Source of the DNA: Frateuria flava
GTDB taxonomy: Bacteria > Pseudomonadota > Gammaproteobacteria > Xanthomonadales > Rhodanobacteraceae
Direction: 5' to 3'
DNA length: 64,000 nt
NCBI RefSeq assembly: GCF_017837635.1
Contig: NZ_JAGJRS010000018.1
Span: 106,503-170,502, forward strand
The notes below the pieces were generated by a model, which was not told the DNA's origin, did no database searches, and saw only the letters and a program-made list of their open reading frames with translations. Shown piece by piece: positions 37,776 through 47,010 of the stretch (positions are counted from its first letter, which is position 1; each line of letters begins with the position of its first letter). The translations under genes and the position numbers were made by a program.

Positions 37776-38117
37776 ATGCCGGAACCGACGACAATCGTGC
37801 CGTGGCTGCTCGTGGCCGTCGGCACCGCGCTCTACACGCTTTGGTGGTTGCGCCGCATCCGGCACATGGTGGGCCGCTGGGCCGAGCGCAGTGGCTTGCG
37901 TGTGCTCGACTACCAACTGCTGTGGCTGCCCTCCTCGCGCCGTGCGGCGTTCGTGGTGTTGTGCTCGAGCCGCAACCAGGTGGTGGTGAGCCTGCGTGTC
38001 TACGACCCGCACACCCATCGCATTCGCACCGGCTGGCTCCGCCTGGGCGGCTTCTGGTTCGGGCTGATCGACGCGGACGCCGCCGAAGTGTTCTGGGCGG
38101 AGACATCGCCCGCCTGA
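37776..38117 (+). CDS. Small membrane-anchored protein, unknown
   Basis: 113 residues from MPEPTTIVPWLL (AGGGGA upstream). One N-terminal transmembrane helix, then a basic helix (RRIRHMVGRWAERSG) and a soluble beta-rich half with a LLWLPSSRRAAFVVLCSSRN segment and WLRLGGFWFGLIDADAAEVF. Inner membrane with cytoplasmic body likely. Not recognised. Confidence 0.65.
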   Translation: MPEPTTIVPWLLVAVGTALYTLWWLRRIRHMVGRWAERSGLRVLDYQLLWLPSSRRAAFVVLCSSRNQVVVSLRVYDPHTHRIRTGWLRLGGFWFGLIDADAAEVFWAETSPA

Positions 38118-38287
38118 AGCGGGGAAGAGCCACTTTTGCGACAAGTCGCACGCCGACCCGATGCGTGCACACGTCCGCGCATGGTTTCACCTAGGCCGGA
38201 GCCGTTTGCCGCCCGCCGGTACCACCGGGCGTATCCGCGATGGCGCGTGCGCCGGGTTGAGTTCGGTGTTTCCCCCGTGTTCCGCTC

Positions 38288-39364
38288 TTATTGCCCGTGC
38301 GCCGCTTCCACCCGATTGCCGCCCTGCTCCTTGGCGCGATAGAGCGCGCGGTCCGCGCGCTGCAGCACGGTGTCGAGCGTGTCATCAGGCTCGATCATGG
38401 TCACTCCGAACGACGCCGTCACCGCCTGCACCGGGGCCACCGCTAGACCGGCGATGGCCGAACGCAGGCGTTCGGCGACCTGCGACAGGCCGGACGCGTC
38501 GATCTCCGGCACGAGTGCCATGAACTCTTCGCCGCCCCAGCGTGAGATGCATTCGTCTCCGCGCAACAGCTCTTTGCAACCACTCGCCACGGCCTGCAGC
38601 ACCCGATCGCCTACCGGGTGTCCGTAGGTGTCGTTGATCGCCTTGAAGCGGTCCAGGTCCAGCATGATCACGCCGGCGGGCGCGTCCCGGCCCAACGCTT
38701 CGCGTAGCCTCCGCTCACCGAGCAGCCGGCTCTGGGCGCCCGTCAGCGGATCCCGATGGAGCAGCATTTCCATCCGCCGCCGCTCCGTCGACAGCCGCCG
38801 GATCTTGCCGGCCAGTCCACGCTGCACCGGCAGCAACACCACGGCCATGATGCTGACCGGTCCGTACGCCATCAGAAGGTCCGTGCCCCGAGCGGACCAC
38901 ATTTCCTCGCGATGGAACAGCAGATAGACCAGCACCGGCAACGCGATCGTCGTCCAGCCGAGCGCGGCCAGGACGAACGCCAGCCGGCCGGGGACGAAGA
39001 TCATCAGCATGACCAGGAAAACCACGAACAGCGACGACACCGGCGGCAAGGTGTCGACCAGCAACGTACCGGGCGTCAGGGTGGCCTGCAGCGTGTAGAG
39101 CCAGGCCGGCGCCGCAAGCGCCAGCCCTCCGGCCACCAGCGCGATCCGGGCGATGCCGACGGTCCATTGGGGGCGCCTTGTCAGGGCAATGACCAGGCCG
39201 GCGTACAGCGCGCTGATCGTGGGCGGCACGATCAGGTCCATCGTCCGATGGACCGGGGCCATCCAATGGATTGCCGTGGCGCAAATCCCGCCCAGCAGCG
39301 CCAACGACAGCATGAACAGCACGGCCATCCGTGCGTAGCGATCGTCGATGTCGGGCGCTTGCAT
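38288..39364 (-). CDS. Diguanylate cyclase with N-terminal membrane domain
   Basis: 358 residues from MQAPDIDDRYARMAVLF. Six hydrophobic segments up to about residue 190, a short coiled linker (RRLSTERRRMEMLLHRDPLT), then a GGDEF domain: GVIMLDLDRFKAINDTYGH, GDRVLQAVA, active site R-W-G-G-E-E-F, and TASFGVTMIEPDD. GGEEF is an active variant. The residues before it (LRGDECISRWGG) do not form the usual R-x-x-D inhibitory site. Makes cyclic di-GMP in response to an envelope signal; the sensor has no named domain. Confidence 0.93.
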   Translation of the reverse strand: MQAPDIDDRYARMAVLFMLSLALLGGICATAIHWMAPVHRTMDLIVPPTISALYAGLVIALTRRPQWTVGIARIALVAGGLALAAPAWLYTLQATLTPGTLLVDTLPPVSSLFVVFLVMLMIFVPGRLAFVLAALGWTTIALPVLVYLLFHREEMWSARGTDLLMAYGPVSIMAVVLLPVQRGLAGKIRRLSTERRRMEMLLHRDPLTGAQSRLLGERRLREALGRDAPAGVIMLDLDRFKAINDTYGHPVGDRVLQAVASGCKELLRGDECISRWGGEEFMALVPEIDASGLSQVAERLRSAIAGLAVAPVQAVTASFGVTMIEPDDTLDTVLQRADRALYRAKEQGGNRVEAAHGQ

Positions 39365-39590
39365 CCGGAAGGTCCCAGAAGTCCGCTGGCGAGTGTAGTA
39401 GAGACCGTCCCTGGCCGACGGGCGTCGTTTCACGGCAATACCGTGGTTATCGGCCGGGTGGGCGTGCACTCAAGCGAACAACGGGGCGGGACGCGGCCAA
39501 TGGATCCGCGCCCCCCACTGCACGCCACCGACATCGGCGATGACGCCCGGGAGTAGGCTTGGATGCCTCCCACCCTCGGAGGTCCACGCC

Positions 39591-40403
39591 ATGATCCGCC
39601 GCACCTTCAGGCTGTTCCCGTGGTTGGCCGGCGCGCTGCTGGTCGGCCTGTGCCCCCTCGCCGTTGCCGCCGGACCCGCCACGCCCGCCGCCATCTCCCT
39701 GCCGCAGGCGGCCGCGGGTAGCTGGCGTTCGGGCGCCAACAAGGCGCGTGACGCCTACCGCCATCCCGTGCAAACGCTGGAATTTTTCGGCCTGAAGCCG
39801 AACATGACGGTGGTGGAGCTGGCGCCTGGCGGCGGCTGGTATACCGAGATCCTCGCACCCTACCTGGCCGCCCACGGCCATCTGGTCGAGGCGACCGCCC
39901 CGGGCGCCACGGCGTTTGCCGCCAAGCTCAAGGCGGCGCCAGCGGTGTACGGAAAGGTCGGCCCGCTCATCGACTTCGCGCCACCGGCGCAGGTGCGACT
40001 GGGCCCTGACGGGACTGCCGACATGGTTTTGACCTTTCGCAACACACACGACTGGCTCAACCAGGGCCCGGATACGCTTGCCGCGGTGTTCAAGGCCTCG
40101 TTCGCCGTGCTCAAGAACGGCGGCGTGTTCGGGGTGGTCGAGCACCGTGCCAAGCCCTTTGCCAACGCACGGGAAAGTTCCCGCACCCTGCATCGCATTC
40201 CTGAGGACTACCTCATCGGACTGGCCTTGAAGACCGGCTTTCGCCTCGATGGCGTGTCCGAAATCAACGCCAACCCGGCCGACCCGGAAGACATCAACGT
40301 CCACCGCCTCCCACCCAACCTCGCCGGCCCCGATGGCGAGCACGAGAAAATGCGGGCCATTGGCGAATCGGATCGGATGACGCTGCGCTTCGTCAAACCG
40401 TGA
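39591..40403 (+). CDS. Exported class I methyltransferase-like protein
   Basis: 270 residues. A clear signal peptide (MIRRTFRLFPWLAGALLVGL, then CPLAVAA) precedes a Rossmann methyltransferase: TVVELAPGGGWYTEILAP motif I, an ATAPGATAF segment, DMVLTFRNTHDWL and FGVVEHRAKP. This is the COG4798 'predicted methyltransferase' family. S-adenosylmethionine is not expected in the periplasm, so the reaction or the cofactor source is unclear. Confidence 0.85.
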   Translation: MIRRTFRLFPWLAGALLVGLCPLAVAAGPATPAAISLPQAAAGSWRSGANKARDAYRHPVQTLEFFGLKPNMTVVELAPGGGWYTEILAPYLAAHGHLVEATAPGATAFAAKLKAAPAVYGKVGPLIDFAPPAQVRLGPDGTADMVLTFRNTHDWLNQGPDTLAAVFKASFAVLKNGGVFGVVEHRAKPFANARESSRTLHRIPEDYLIGLALKTGFRLDGVSEINANPADPEDINVHRLPPNLAGPDGEHEKMRAIGESDRMTLRFVKP

Positions 40404-40884
40404 GACAGGCATCCAGCATGGCTGGAACAGGCAGCCGGCCGGATCGCCTTCCTGGCCTGGCGCCGCTGTTTTCCCGGTGGCGCTGCTTCTTTTTCCGGAG
40501 ATGGCTCGCCGGCCCGGATCAGCTACGCGCGTCTTTCGGTTTGATATCCCGAAGAACAAAAAATTTCGCGATATAGAACCCGAGTGGCGCGCGGGCCCCG
40601 ACCAGCGCACCCTCCACCTGGCGCGTTGAGCAGTCCGTCAGGTGCCACCACGGTGGTGTAGATCAGGGTGTCTGGCAGAGCGGGAGGTGGCGCCCAGAAA
40701 TAACGCAGCCAATGCAATGCATTGCTCGTCACCGCTTCGTAATCCCGGGATGGATCTCGCAGGTTGTTCTCGAGGAAATCGTCGATCCGACATGAGGCGA
40801 GCGGATCGACGGCAAAATGGTGGCCCGCCTTTCCCTGCGCTAAAGTGCCGCGACCGAGCCCTGCAAATCTCCAAGGACGAGTAC
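40404..40884. other. Intergenic region, no gene seen
   Basis: About 480 bases. Includes an AT-richer stretch at about 40533-40580 (TTTGATATCCC, AAAAAATTTCGCGATATAG) that may hold a promoter. No RNA gene or repeat of the RAYT type recognised. Confidence 0.4.
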
Positions 40885-41232
40885 ATGGACTGCCCTCCCG
40901 ACACGCCGCCCGCCTTCTCAGCCAGCCGCGGTCGCCCGGCGTTCGTGCCGCCTGTCATCCACGCAGGGGTGCGCTACGAGCCGGTGGAAAATCCGGCCGC
41001 CGCCGGGCTTCCGCCGGGGGGTTACGTCGTAGCCACCGGGATCGGCTCTGGAGAGCGCCTGTGGATCAGTTGCGTGTACCAGTCCCATATCGATCCCCAC
41101 ATCGAAGCCGATGTGCAGTGGAGCTTCTTCAAAAGCATGCGGCTGGACGCGGCCCTGAACGAGTTGCTGGTCGAGAGCGGGAAGGGACACACGTATCACG
41201 TGGATCTGCGCGATGGCCGGGTGCACAAGTAG
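40885..41232 (+). CDS. Conserved small protein of unknown function
   Basis: 115 residues; AAGGA lies upstream of ATG 40885. Opens [18 protein letters not shown], then a compact beta-rich body: [38 protein letters not shown] and [19 protein letters not shown]. No signal peptide, no recognised domain; possibly a relative of the 34255 protein in size and style. Confidence 0.65.
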   Translation: MDCPPDTPPAFSASRGRPAFVPPVIHAGVRYEPVENPAAAGLPPGGYVVATGIGSGERLWISCVYQSHIDPHIEADVQWSFFKSMRLDAALNELLVESGKGHTYHVDLRDGRVHK

Positions 41233-41394
41233 CGAGGGCAAAGGGCGCGTCCCCAATCGGATGTCGCCCGGACAGAGGATAGAAGCAGGCCTGCAAACGA
41301 AGCCGCCGTGGGACGGGTTTGATGGCCCCGCTCCCCCTGACGACCTGCCCTTGCAGCTGACCGATCTACGTCAACACTCCTGCCGTTTCCGGTT

Positions 41395-43476
41395 TCACAC
41401 CGCCAGCCCCGGATCGCCCTCTACCACCGTCTGCCGCATCCGCGGCTGCTCGCCGGCCTGCCACAGCGGCACTTCGTGGCGGACGCGGTAGCGCAACGGG
41501 CCACCGTCCGGACTCCGGGCGCGCTCGATCGGGCGAGGGATGCACACAAACTCGGTCACCATCTTGCTGCCGTCGACCCGTACGGTCGCGTAGCCGTGGC
41601 CGCCCATGTCGACGAAGGTCAGGTGCGGCGCCAGATCAGGGTTGCTGGCAGCGTGTGCCTTCTCCAGATCGCCGGTCTTTGCGAACTCCAGCGCCGAGCG
41701 CACGCCATGGTGGAGTAGCAGGTTGACGGTGGGCTGCGTCGGTCCGTCGCCAGGGTTGGCGACGTACAACGGGCGCAAGGGATCGTCCTTCTTCAGGTTG
41801 TGCTCGGAGGCTTCGAGCATTCCCGGGGAAATCAACGAGCCGCCGACGAAGGTGACGCCCACGGGCTCGAACGCGGCAGGCGGCAGGGCTTTGGCCGCGT
41901 AACCGGCCCAGAAGCTGTGGCGGTCGCCCGAGACGATGGCGAAGCCGGTGATACCCGCATCGCGCACGGTGTCGAAGATCGCCGCGCGTTCGTGGTACGC
42001 GCCACCCCAGTCGCTGGTGGCCATGACGGCATAGCCTTCGCCGGACCATGAGCCCAGCGCGGGCGGGAGGTTCTGCGGGTCCACGCGCCAGTCGGGCGGG
42101 CCCAGCGAGTTGCCCCAGATCTTCCAGGTGGCTTGCGCGCCGCGCAGGCGTTCGAGGAACCAGGCCTTCTGCTTCGCCCCAAGCAGGGTCTGGGCGGCCT
42201 CGCCGGCGCGGTAGTTGGGCACGCTCTTGCCGCCGAAGGCGAGCGTCGCCGGCGGATGGCCGTGGGCGTAGTCGCGGCCCGCGTCGAGCTGCATCGCCAG
42301 CTCCTCCGGCACCCAGCCCAGGGCGTCGCCTTCGAACAGCGGGGTGAGCTCGTCATGCGAACCCGGATCGCGCGAGCGGAAGCTGTGCTGGTCGGTGAGG
42401 ATCAGGTCGATGTGCCGGCCCCAGCGCAGGGCGCGATACACGGTCAGGCTGTCGATGGCGGCGAGGTTGTTGGGCTCTTGCCCCAGTCCATCGTCATCGA
42501 ACGCGGTAACTGGCGTGTCGACGACGTGCGGCGCGTCGAAGGTGTCCAGGCGTGCGCCTGGCGCCGCGACCCGCGCCGGCTGGTATTCGAACCAGGCCTG
42601 GTTGGCCGCGACCTTGAGCGTCTGCGCGGGCACCGAGCCCTTCGTACCGGGAAATTCCTGGATCGACTGCCAGCCCAGCCAGGAGAATTCGTGGTTGTCC
42701 CAGACCGCCACGAACGGCCAACGCGCGCGTGCATCCTGCAGGTCCGGGTCCTGCAGGTAGCCGTGGTAGAGGGCGCGGTAATCCTCCAGCGAGGCCGGCA
42801 CCCAGTAACGGTCATTGGCGACCGTCTTGCCGGTCGGGTAGTGGACCGGGAACGTGATGCGGCGGTCGTAGCGATGGCCGTTCCTGACCTGGTCGGGGTA
42901 TTGCACGACCTCGTAGACGAAGTCGCCCAGGTGCAGCACGAAGCCGATGCGGTCCTGCGGCGCGGCGCGCTCGTCTTCGAAGATCATGCGCCGATAGGCG
43001 TTCAGGGCGCCTTCGCAGACATCCTGGCAACTGACGAAGGCGAAGCGCGCCGGTCGCGGATCGTCAGGTCCGGGCGCGGTCATCGTGCGGCCGATGCGGC
43101 TGCCGTTGCCCTCTTCGTCCACGAAGCGATACCAGTATTCGCGCGCCGACGGCAGCTGGCCGACCAGCACCCGGCAGGTCCAGTCGGACGCGGCCGATAC
43201 CCGCGCCGCCGTAGCCGCGATCACCCTGGTGAACGCCGGATCCTCCGCCACCTCGACCCGCAGCGTGGCGCTCGTGCGCGCGTCCGCATACGGGCGCCGT
43301 GTCCAGAGCAGGACGCTGTTGTCGTCCGGATCGCCCGAGGCGACACCCTGCGGATACAGGTCCCGTCGCTCGCGCCAGCCGCTCGACGACGGGCGCACGG
43401 GGGTGCAACCCAGGGCCAGTGCCGCGCCCAGCGTGGCGGAGAGCTTCAGGAACTGACGGCGGTCCATGGTGGGCAT
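41395..43476 (-). CDS. phoD: Alkaline phosphatase D family protein
   Basis: 693 residues from MPTMDRRQFLKLS (AGAGGAGA upstream). Twin-arginine signal with a following lipobox-like ALGC. An Ig-like N-terminal domain (GVASGDPDDNSVLLWTRRPY) precedes the metallophosphatase domain: FAFVSCQDVCEG, HLGDFVYE, VAVWDNHEFSW, LILTDQHSFR, WKIWGNSLG and IVSGDRHSFWAGY. PhoD hydrolyses phosphodiesters and teichoic-type polymers using Fe and Ca. Tat-exported; likely phosphate-scavenging. Longer than usual because of a roughly 60-residue insertion before the conserved Asp-His motif. Confidence 0.93.
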   Translation of the reverse strand: MPTMDRRQFLKLSATLGAALALGCTPVRPSSSGWRERRDLYPQGVASGDPDDNSVLLWTRRPYADARTSATLRVEVAEDPAFTRVIAATAARVSAASDWTCRVLVGQLPSAREYWYRFVDEEGNGSRIGRTMTAPGPDDPRPARFAFVSCQDVCEGALNAYRRMIFEDERAAPQDRIGFVLHLGDFVYEVVQYPDQVRNGHRYDRRITFPVHYPTGKTVANDRYWVPASLEDYRALYHGYLQDPDLQDARARWPFVAVWDNHEFSWLGWQSIQEFPGTKGSVPAQTLKVAANQAWFEYQPARVAAPGARLDTFDAPHVVDTPVTAFDDDGLGQEPNNLAAIDSLTVYRALRWGRHIDLILTDQHSFRSRDPGSHDELTPLFEGDALGWVPEELAMQLDAGRDYAHGHPPATLAFGGKSVPNYRAGEAAQTLLGAKQKAWFLERLRGAQATWKIWGNSLGPPDWRVDPQNLPPALGSWSGEGYAVMATSDWGGAYHERAAIFDTVRDAGITGFAIVSGDRHSFWAGYAAKALPPAAFEPVGVTFVGGSLISPGMLEASEHNLKKDDPLRPLYVANPGDGPTQPTVNLLLHHGVRSALEFAKTGDLEKAHAASNPDLAPHLTFVDMGGHGYATVRVDGSKMVTEFVCIPRPIERARSPDGGPLRYRVRHEVPLWQAGEQPRMRQTVVEGDPGLAV

Positions 43477-43836
43477 GAGATCTCCTCTGCTGCGGCGGAT
43501 CGCGAGGGTCGATACGCGGGAATGCTGGACTCGAAGGCGAGCCGGGGAGCGTGCCGGAAGTACCGGGGCAAGGCGCCGGCGAAAACCCGGAACGCGAGGC
43601 CGGATCGCCCGCTGCACGAGGTTCCGCTGGCGGATCACGACGCCATGTCGCGTGCCATCAGCCTGTGGCGCGTCGAGGAGCGCGCGTTGTCCCGTATGAT
43701 CCGCCCTCGAAACGGGCTTGCACCGGGCGCAGGGCACGGGGCGATGAGGCCATGGCACCGCGGATCGAAACCCTTTTGCACAAGCCATCGTGGTGGCTCG
43801 CCGCCACCCGACGGACACGACACGAATGGAGTCCTG
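43477..43836. other. Divergent intergenic region
   Basis: About 360 bases between PhoD and the lipoprotein gene, with promoters for both implied. GGAG at 43829-43832 is the ribosome site of the lipoprotein. No Pho box was recognised by eye. Confidence 0.4.
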
Positions 43837-44760
43837 ATGAAACGGAACACGCTCGGCACGCTGGCGAGTCTGCTCGCCTTTTCCCTCGCCGCATGCACAC
43901 AGGCGCAGGATGCGGAAGGTGCACCACCGGCAAATGCCCATGAGCACAACCTGTCCGAAGCCTGCAGTTCGGTCGATGCCCAGACCGGTGAACTGGTTCC
44001 TTTCGCGCGCCTGATTCAGATGCATGTGGAACTGCGCTATCGCACCGATTACCTCCATGAATTCCACGCCGATGACGGCAGCGCAAGCGACAGGACTGAA
44101 ATGAACGCGCTCGTCGAAGGATCCGCCGACCTGCTCGCCTGCACATGGAAGGAATTCGGCCGCAACCAGTACATGTTCCACCCCGCCAGAGAAGACGAAC
44201 TGCCGCCCTTTCCCAACACCGCATCCGGCAGCGCAAGCCTGAAGGGCGTGAGGACCGGGCACGCCGTGGTACACGGCCAGACCATCACCACGAAGCAAAC
44301 CGTGCAGGCCAACGGCAAGCTCCGCGGTCTCACCGTGTCGATCCCCACCCGCGACGAAACCATGCCGACCCAGGGCAGCTGTCTCCAGGTCGCATTCGAT
44401 GCTCCGATGTCCGGCAACCTGGTGCTCGATAGCACGAGCACCGAGGGCAGCCACAAGCACGAGGAGGCGTCACCGGAGTCGCTGGAGGACGACGCCTATT
44501 CGGCATTCGCCGTCAGAACCTACGACCAGGGCGAGTCCGAGTTCACCAACAACTCGCTGACGCTCTGCGACGGCCCGCGCAACCGGCCCGACCCCATTCC
44601 GCAGGATCTGCCCGCCCGCGGCATGACGATCAGCGCGGACGAATCCGTGTGGGCCCGCAGCGGCGAATGGGTCGGCCACAACTCGGTGCCGGCCGAGCAC
44701 CGCTACATCGACTTCTCGCTCAAGGTCGTTCCGCGCACGCTGCAGTATCCGAACCCCTAG
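43837..44760 (+). CDS. Lipoprotein of unknown function
   Basis: 307 residues. Lipobox FSLAAC (Cys near residue 20). The mature protein is a beta-rich, acidic domain without recognised motifs: EACSSVDAQTGELVPFARLI, LLACTWKEFGRNQYMFHP, GLTVSIPTRDETMPTQGSCL and FTNNSLTLCDGP, ending HRYIDFSLKVVPRTLQYPNP. Four conserved-looking Cys may form disulfides. Probably outer-membrane attached. Confidence 0.75.
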   Translation: MKRNTLGTLASLLAFSLAACTQAQDAEGAPPANAHEHNLSEACSSVDAQTGELVPFARLIQMHVELRYRTDYLHEFHADDGSASDRTEMNALVEGSADLLACTWKEFGRNQYMFHPAREDELPPFPNTASGSASLKGVRTGHAVVHGQTITTKQTVQANGKLRGLTVSIPTRDETMPTQGSCLQVAFDAPMSGNLVLDSTSTEGSHKHEEASPESLEDDAYSAFAVRTYDQGESEFTNNSLTLCDGPRNRPDPIPQDLPARGMTISADESVWARSGEWVGHNSVPAEHRYIDFSLKVVPRTLQYPNP

Positions 44761-45039
44761 CCGCACGAGCAAAGGGCTCGCGTGCGAGCCGGATGCGTTG
44801 TCACGGACGAAAAGGCCCCGCTTGGTGATACGCCCTCAGCCTGCTTCCACCTTCCTTATTGGAGAGATCGGCGCACCCGGAACCTGCGGTCAAGGGAGAG
44901 GCCGCGCCGAGCCGGGAACACGTTGGCCCGGCGATCCTTCCGGCGGCCCATCAGCGTTCGGCAAGGCCGCACTGCCGAGATGCCCGTCAGCGTGTGGCGC
45001 TACCTTCCGGTCGGTGAAAGCTTCTGAGGCGCGCGCGAT

Positions 45040-45510
45040 TCAGGCGCCGCGCACGCGCAGCGTCAGCCCCTTGAGGAAGTTGCGCAGCAGCTGGTCGCCG
45101 CACGGGCGATAGTTCTTGTGCCCGGGCTGGCGGAACAACGCCGACAGCTCCGGCTTGGACACGGGCAATCCCGCGTCCACAAAAACCTGGTGCATGTCCA
45201 CGTCCTTGAGCTCGAACGCCACCCGCAGCTTCTTCAGGACCACGTTGTTGCTGACGCGCTTCTCCACCGGCCGCAACGGCACGCTCTCGTCCCTGCCGCG
45301 ACGGTAAAGGATCAGCCCGTCGAGGAAATGCGCGAGCAACTTGTCATTGCACGGCCGATACCCGGGCTCGTCTTCCTTCAACAGAAAGGCGCGCACGTCG
45401 TCCTTTTCGACCGCGAAGGACGGGTCGGGCAGACCGATGATCTCGGCCACCTTGTTGTCGCTGAGGTCGAGCATGTAGCGGATGCTGCGCAGGATGTCGT
45501 TGTTGATCAT
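45040..45510 (-). CDS. yehS: DUF1456 family protein (YehS-like)
   Basis: 156 residues built from two repeats: MINNDILRSIRYMLDLSDNK with GYRPCNDKLLAHFLDGLI, and NNVVLKKLRVAFELKDVDMH with NYRPCGDQLLRNFLKGLTLR. This is the DUF1456 double repeat of E. coli YehS. Function unknown; likely a nucleic-acid- or protein-binding helical protein. Confidence 0.92.
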   Translation of the reverse strand: MINNDILRSIRYMLDLSDNKVAEIIGLPDPSFAVEKDDVRAFLLKEDEPGYRPCNDKLLAHFLDGLILYRRGRDESVPLRPVEKRVSNNVVLKKLRVAFELKDVDMHQVFVDAGLPVSKPELSALFRQPGHKNYRPCGDQLLRNFLKGLTLRVRGA

Positions 45511-45792
45511 CGATCCACTTGGCGGTCAGTCGGGTGCCCAAGTTTACCGGGGGCAAGGAAAGGGGATGTGGCGAATCAAGCCCGCGCCGACCCGGACTTG
45601 GGCCGCCCGCCGACATATCCGCCAAGTGCGTCGTCGCAAGCTGGTCGAAGACAAGCAACCGGCTACGTCCCATGCCCCGACTCCCGCGTTTCGAGCTGCC
45701 TGGCGCGTGGTTTTTTGCGGGTTTGCGGTGACGCGGGTTTGCGCCATCGGCGGACACCGCAACGGCCCTCCAAAGGCGGGTCCAAAGGCGGG

Positions 45793-46040
45793 TCAGAGTG
45801 CGCTTTCCGAGGCTTTTCGAGGGCGACCAATCTTCACTGGTCCGGCGCTCCAGCCCAACTGCGCCTTGATCGCATTGCGGAAGCGCTCGCTGCCGAGCGC
45901 GTGCTGACGTTGTAGTTGGAGGCGTATGGCCGCCAGGTCGTCGTCCGAGATGGCCTGCTTCACCAACTCACGGTAGGCCGCTTCCTGCGACACAAGATCG
46001 GTGCCTAGCGCAAGGAAGTTCGGGTGGGGCGTCACCGGGC
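45793..46040 (-). pseudogene. RAYT transposase C-terminal fragment
   Basis: The frame reads HPNFLALGTD, AAYRELVKQAISDDDLAAIR, QRQHALGSERFRNAIKAQLG and GRPRK, aligning with the C-terminal 75 residues of the intact transposase at 47011 (LALGEDN, QQRAWGSDRFRKQVEA, RGRPRK). The N-terminal HUH domain is missing. A copy of the RAYT-associated repeat (GGGTCAGAGTGCGCTTTCC, 45790-45808) overlaps its 3' end. Confidence 0.75.
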
Positions 46041-46074
46041 AGTCTGGCGGCCAGGCCCTCAAAGCGCGTCCCGC

Positions 46075-46248
46075 TCACTTGCCGGACTTCGAATCCTTGA
46101 CCTTCTGCTGTAGCGACTGGACGAAGACAAGATCGGTCGTTCGATCCTCCATGTCTTCATCATCGAAGCTCAGCAGCTGCGCCTCGTACTTCTTGAGCGC
46201 CAGAAGCAGATAGGTCAGTTCCTTGTCGGTGAATTCGATCGTACTCAT
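46075..46248 (-). CDS. Small helical protein, possible immunity partner of the Tse2-like toxin
   Basis: 57 residues from MSTIEFTDKELTYLLLAL. Acidic and helical (KKYEAQLLSFDDEDMEDRT, VFVQSLQQKVKDSKSGK). It lies 15 bases downstream of the frameshifted Tse2-like toxin on the same strand, the usual position for a cognate Tsi2-type immunity protein or antitoxin (Tsi2 is a 77-residue acidic helical protein). Sequence similarity to Tsi2 is not evident; the link rests on position and character. Confidence 0.55.
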   Translation of the reverse strand: MSTIEFTDKELTYLLLALKKYEAQLLSFDDEDMEDRTTDLVFVQSLQQKVKDSKSGK

Positions 46249-46262
46249 GGCACTCCTGCGCC

Positions 46263-46747
46263 TCAATGGATGGTGGCAACGAGGTCAATGCCCCGCTGGC
46301 TAAAGGACACTTGGGACACCAGCGCCAGGAAGGAGGCGACTGTCATCCGGCGGGTCACCGTCAGCGTGCAGTGTCCGGGCGGCTGGCCGTCGTACACCGC
46401 TGAAGCCCGCTGGGTACCGGGCGCTTCTGGTCGATGCCCCACCAATGGATTTTCTTTTGTCGCTTCTTGTCGGCGGCTTTCCAGTCGGCCGCATCCATGA
46501 GCACCAGACCCTGCGGAATCATTCGCTCGAGAAATAGCGATATCCCCTGCCCGGGATCCACCATGAACCGGTCGACCTGATCCTCGGGTATGCGCCCTTC
46601 CTGGTCGGCGATGCCTAGATCGACGAACCGGAGGTACTCGACATTTGGTTTGCTCGCGGCTCCCGATCGGAAGACGTCGCGTTCGAGGTCGACGTCCATC
46701 GCCCACAACACCGTTCCCGGCTGCGGAAAAGGGGGAAGGGAAGACAT
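46263..46747 (-). pseudogene. Tse2-like ADP-ribosyltransferase-fold toxin, frameshifted
   Basis: Two overlapping frames together give one protein of about 160 residues, the length of Tse2 (158). The first frame starts at ATG 46747 (AGGAG upstream): PGTVLWAMDVDLERDVFRSG, DPGQGISLFLER, KKIHWWGIDQKRPVPSGLQ. Near 46398 one base is missing; the next frame continues VYDGQPPGHCTLTVTRRMTV, ASFLALVSQV, to a stop at 46263. The order (FRSG, GGIS-like GQGISLF, WW, P-x-G-L, H-x-T-L-x-x-x-x-x-M, LxxF-type helix) fits the Tse2 family as I recall it. The toxin is presumably dead, or the frameshift is a sequencing error. Confidence 0.6.
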
Positions 46748-46884
46748 CCTAAGCTCTCCTTGTCTGGATATTCGTCCTTGGCGCCGCAGGCATTAAGCCT
46801 CGGACCGATGCGCAGCATCGTCCGATGCCCGCGCAGCCGGGTCAAGAATGCCGCGCGAGAAAGGGGACGCGAGAAAGGGGCCAG

Positions 46885-46903
46885 AAAGGGGTCAGGTTCA
46901 TTT
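46885..46903. repeat. Left inverted repeat of RAYT unit 1
   Basis: AAAGGGGTCAGGTTCATTT, a perfect 19-bp inverted match of 47710-47728. Confidence 0.9.
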
Positions 46904-47010
46904 GCGCCCACAGCCGGGGACGAGAAAGCTCGCCGCCCGCGTCCGTCCGCTCCGACAGACGCACGCAGTAGCTGACGGCATCCTCGTGGCCTTCGGTCGG
47001 GAGTGTGTAT

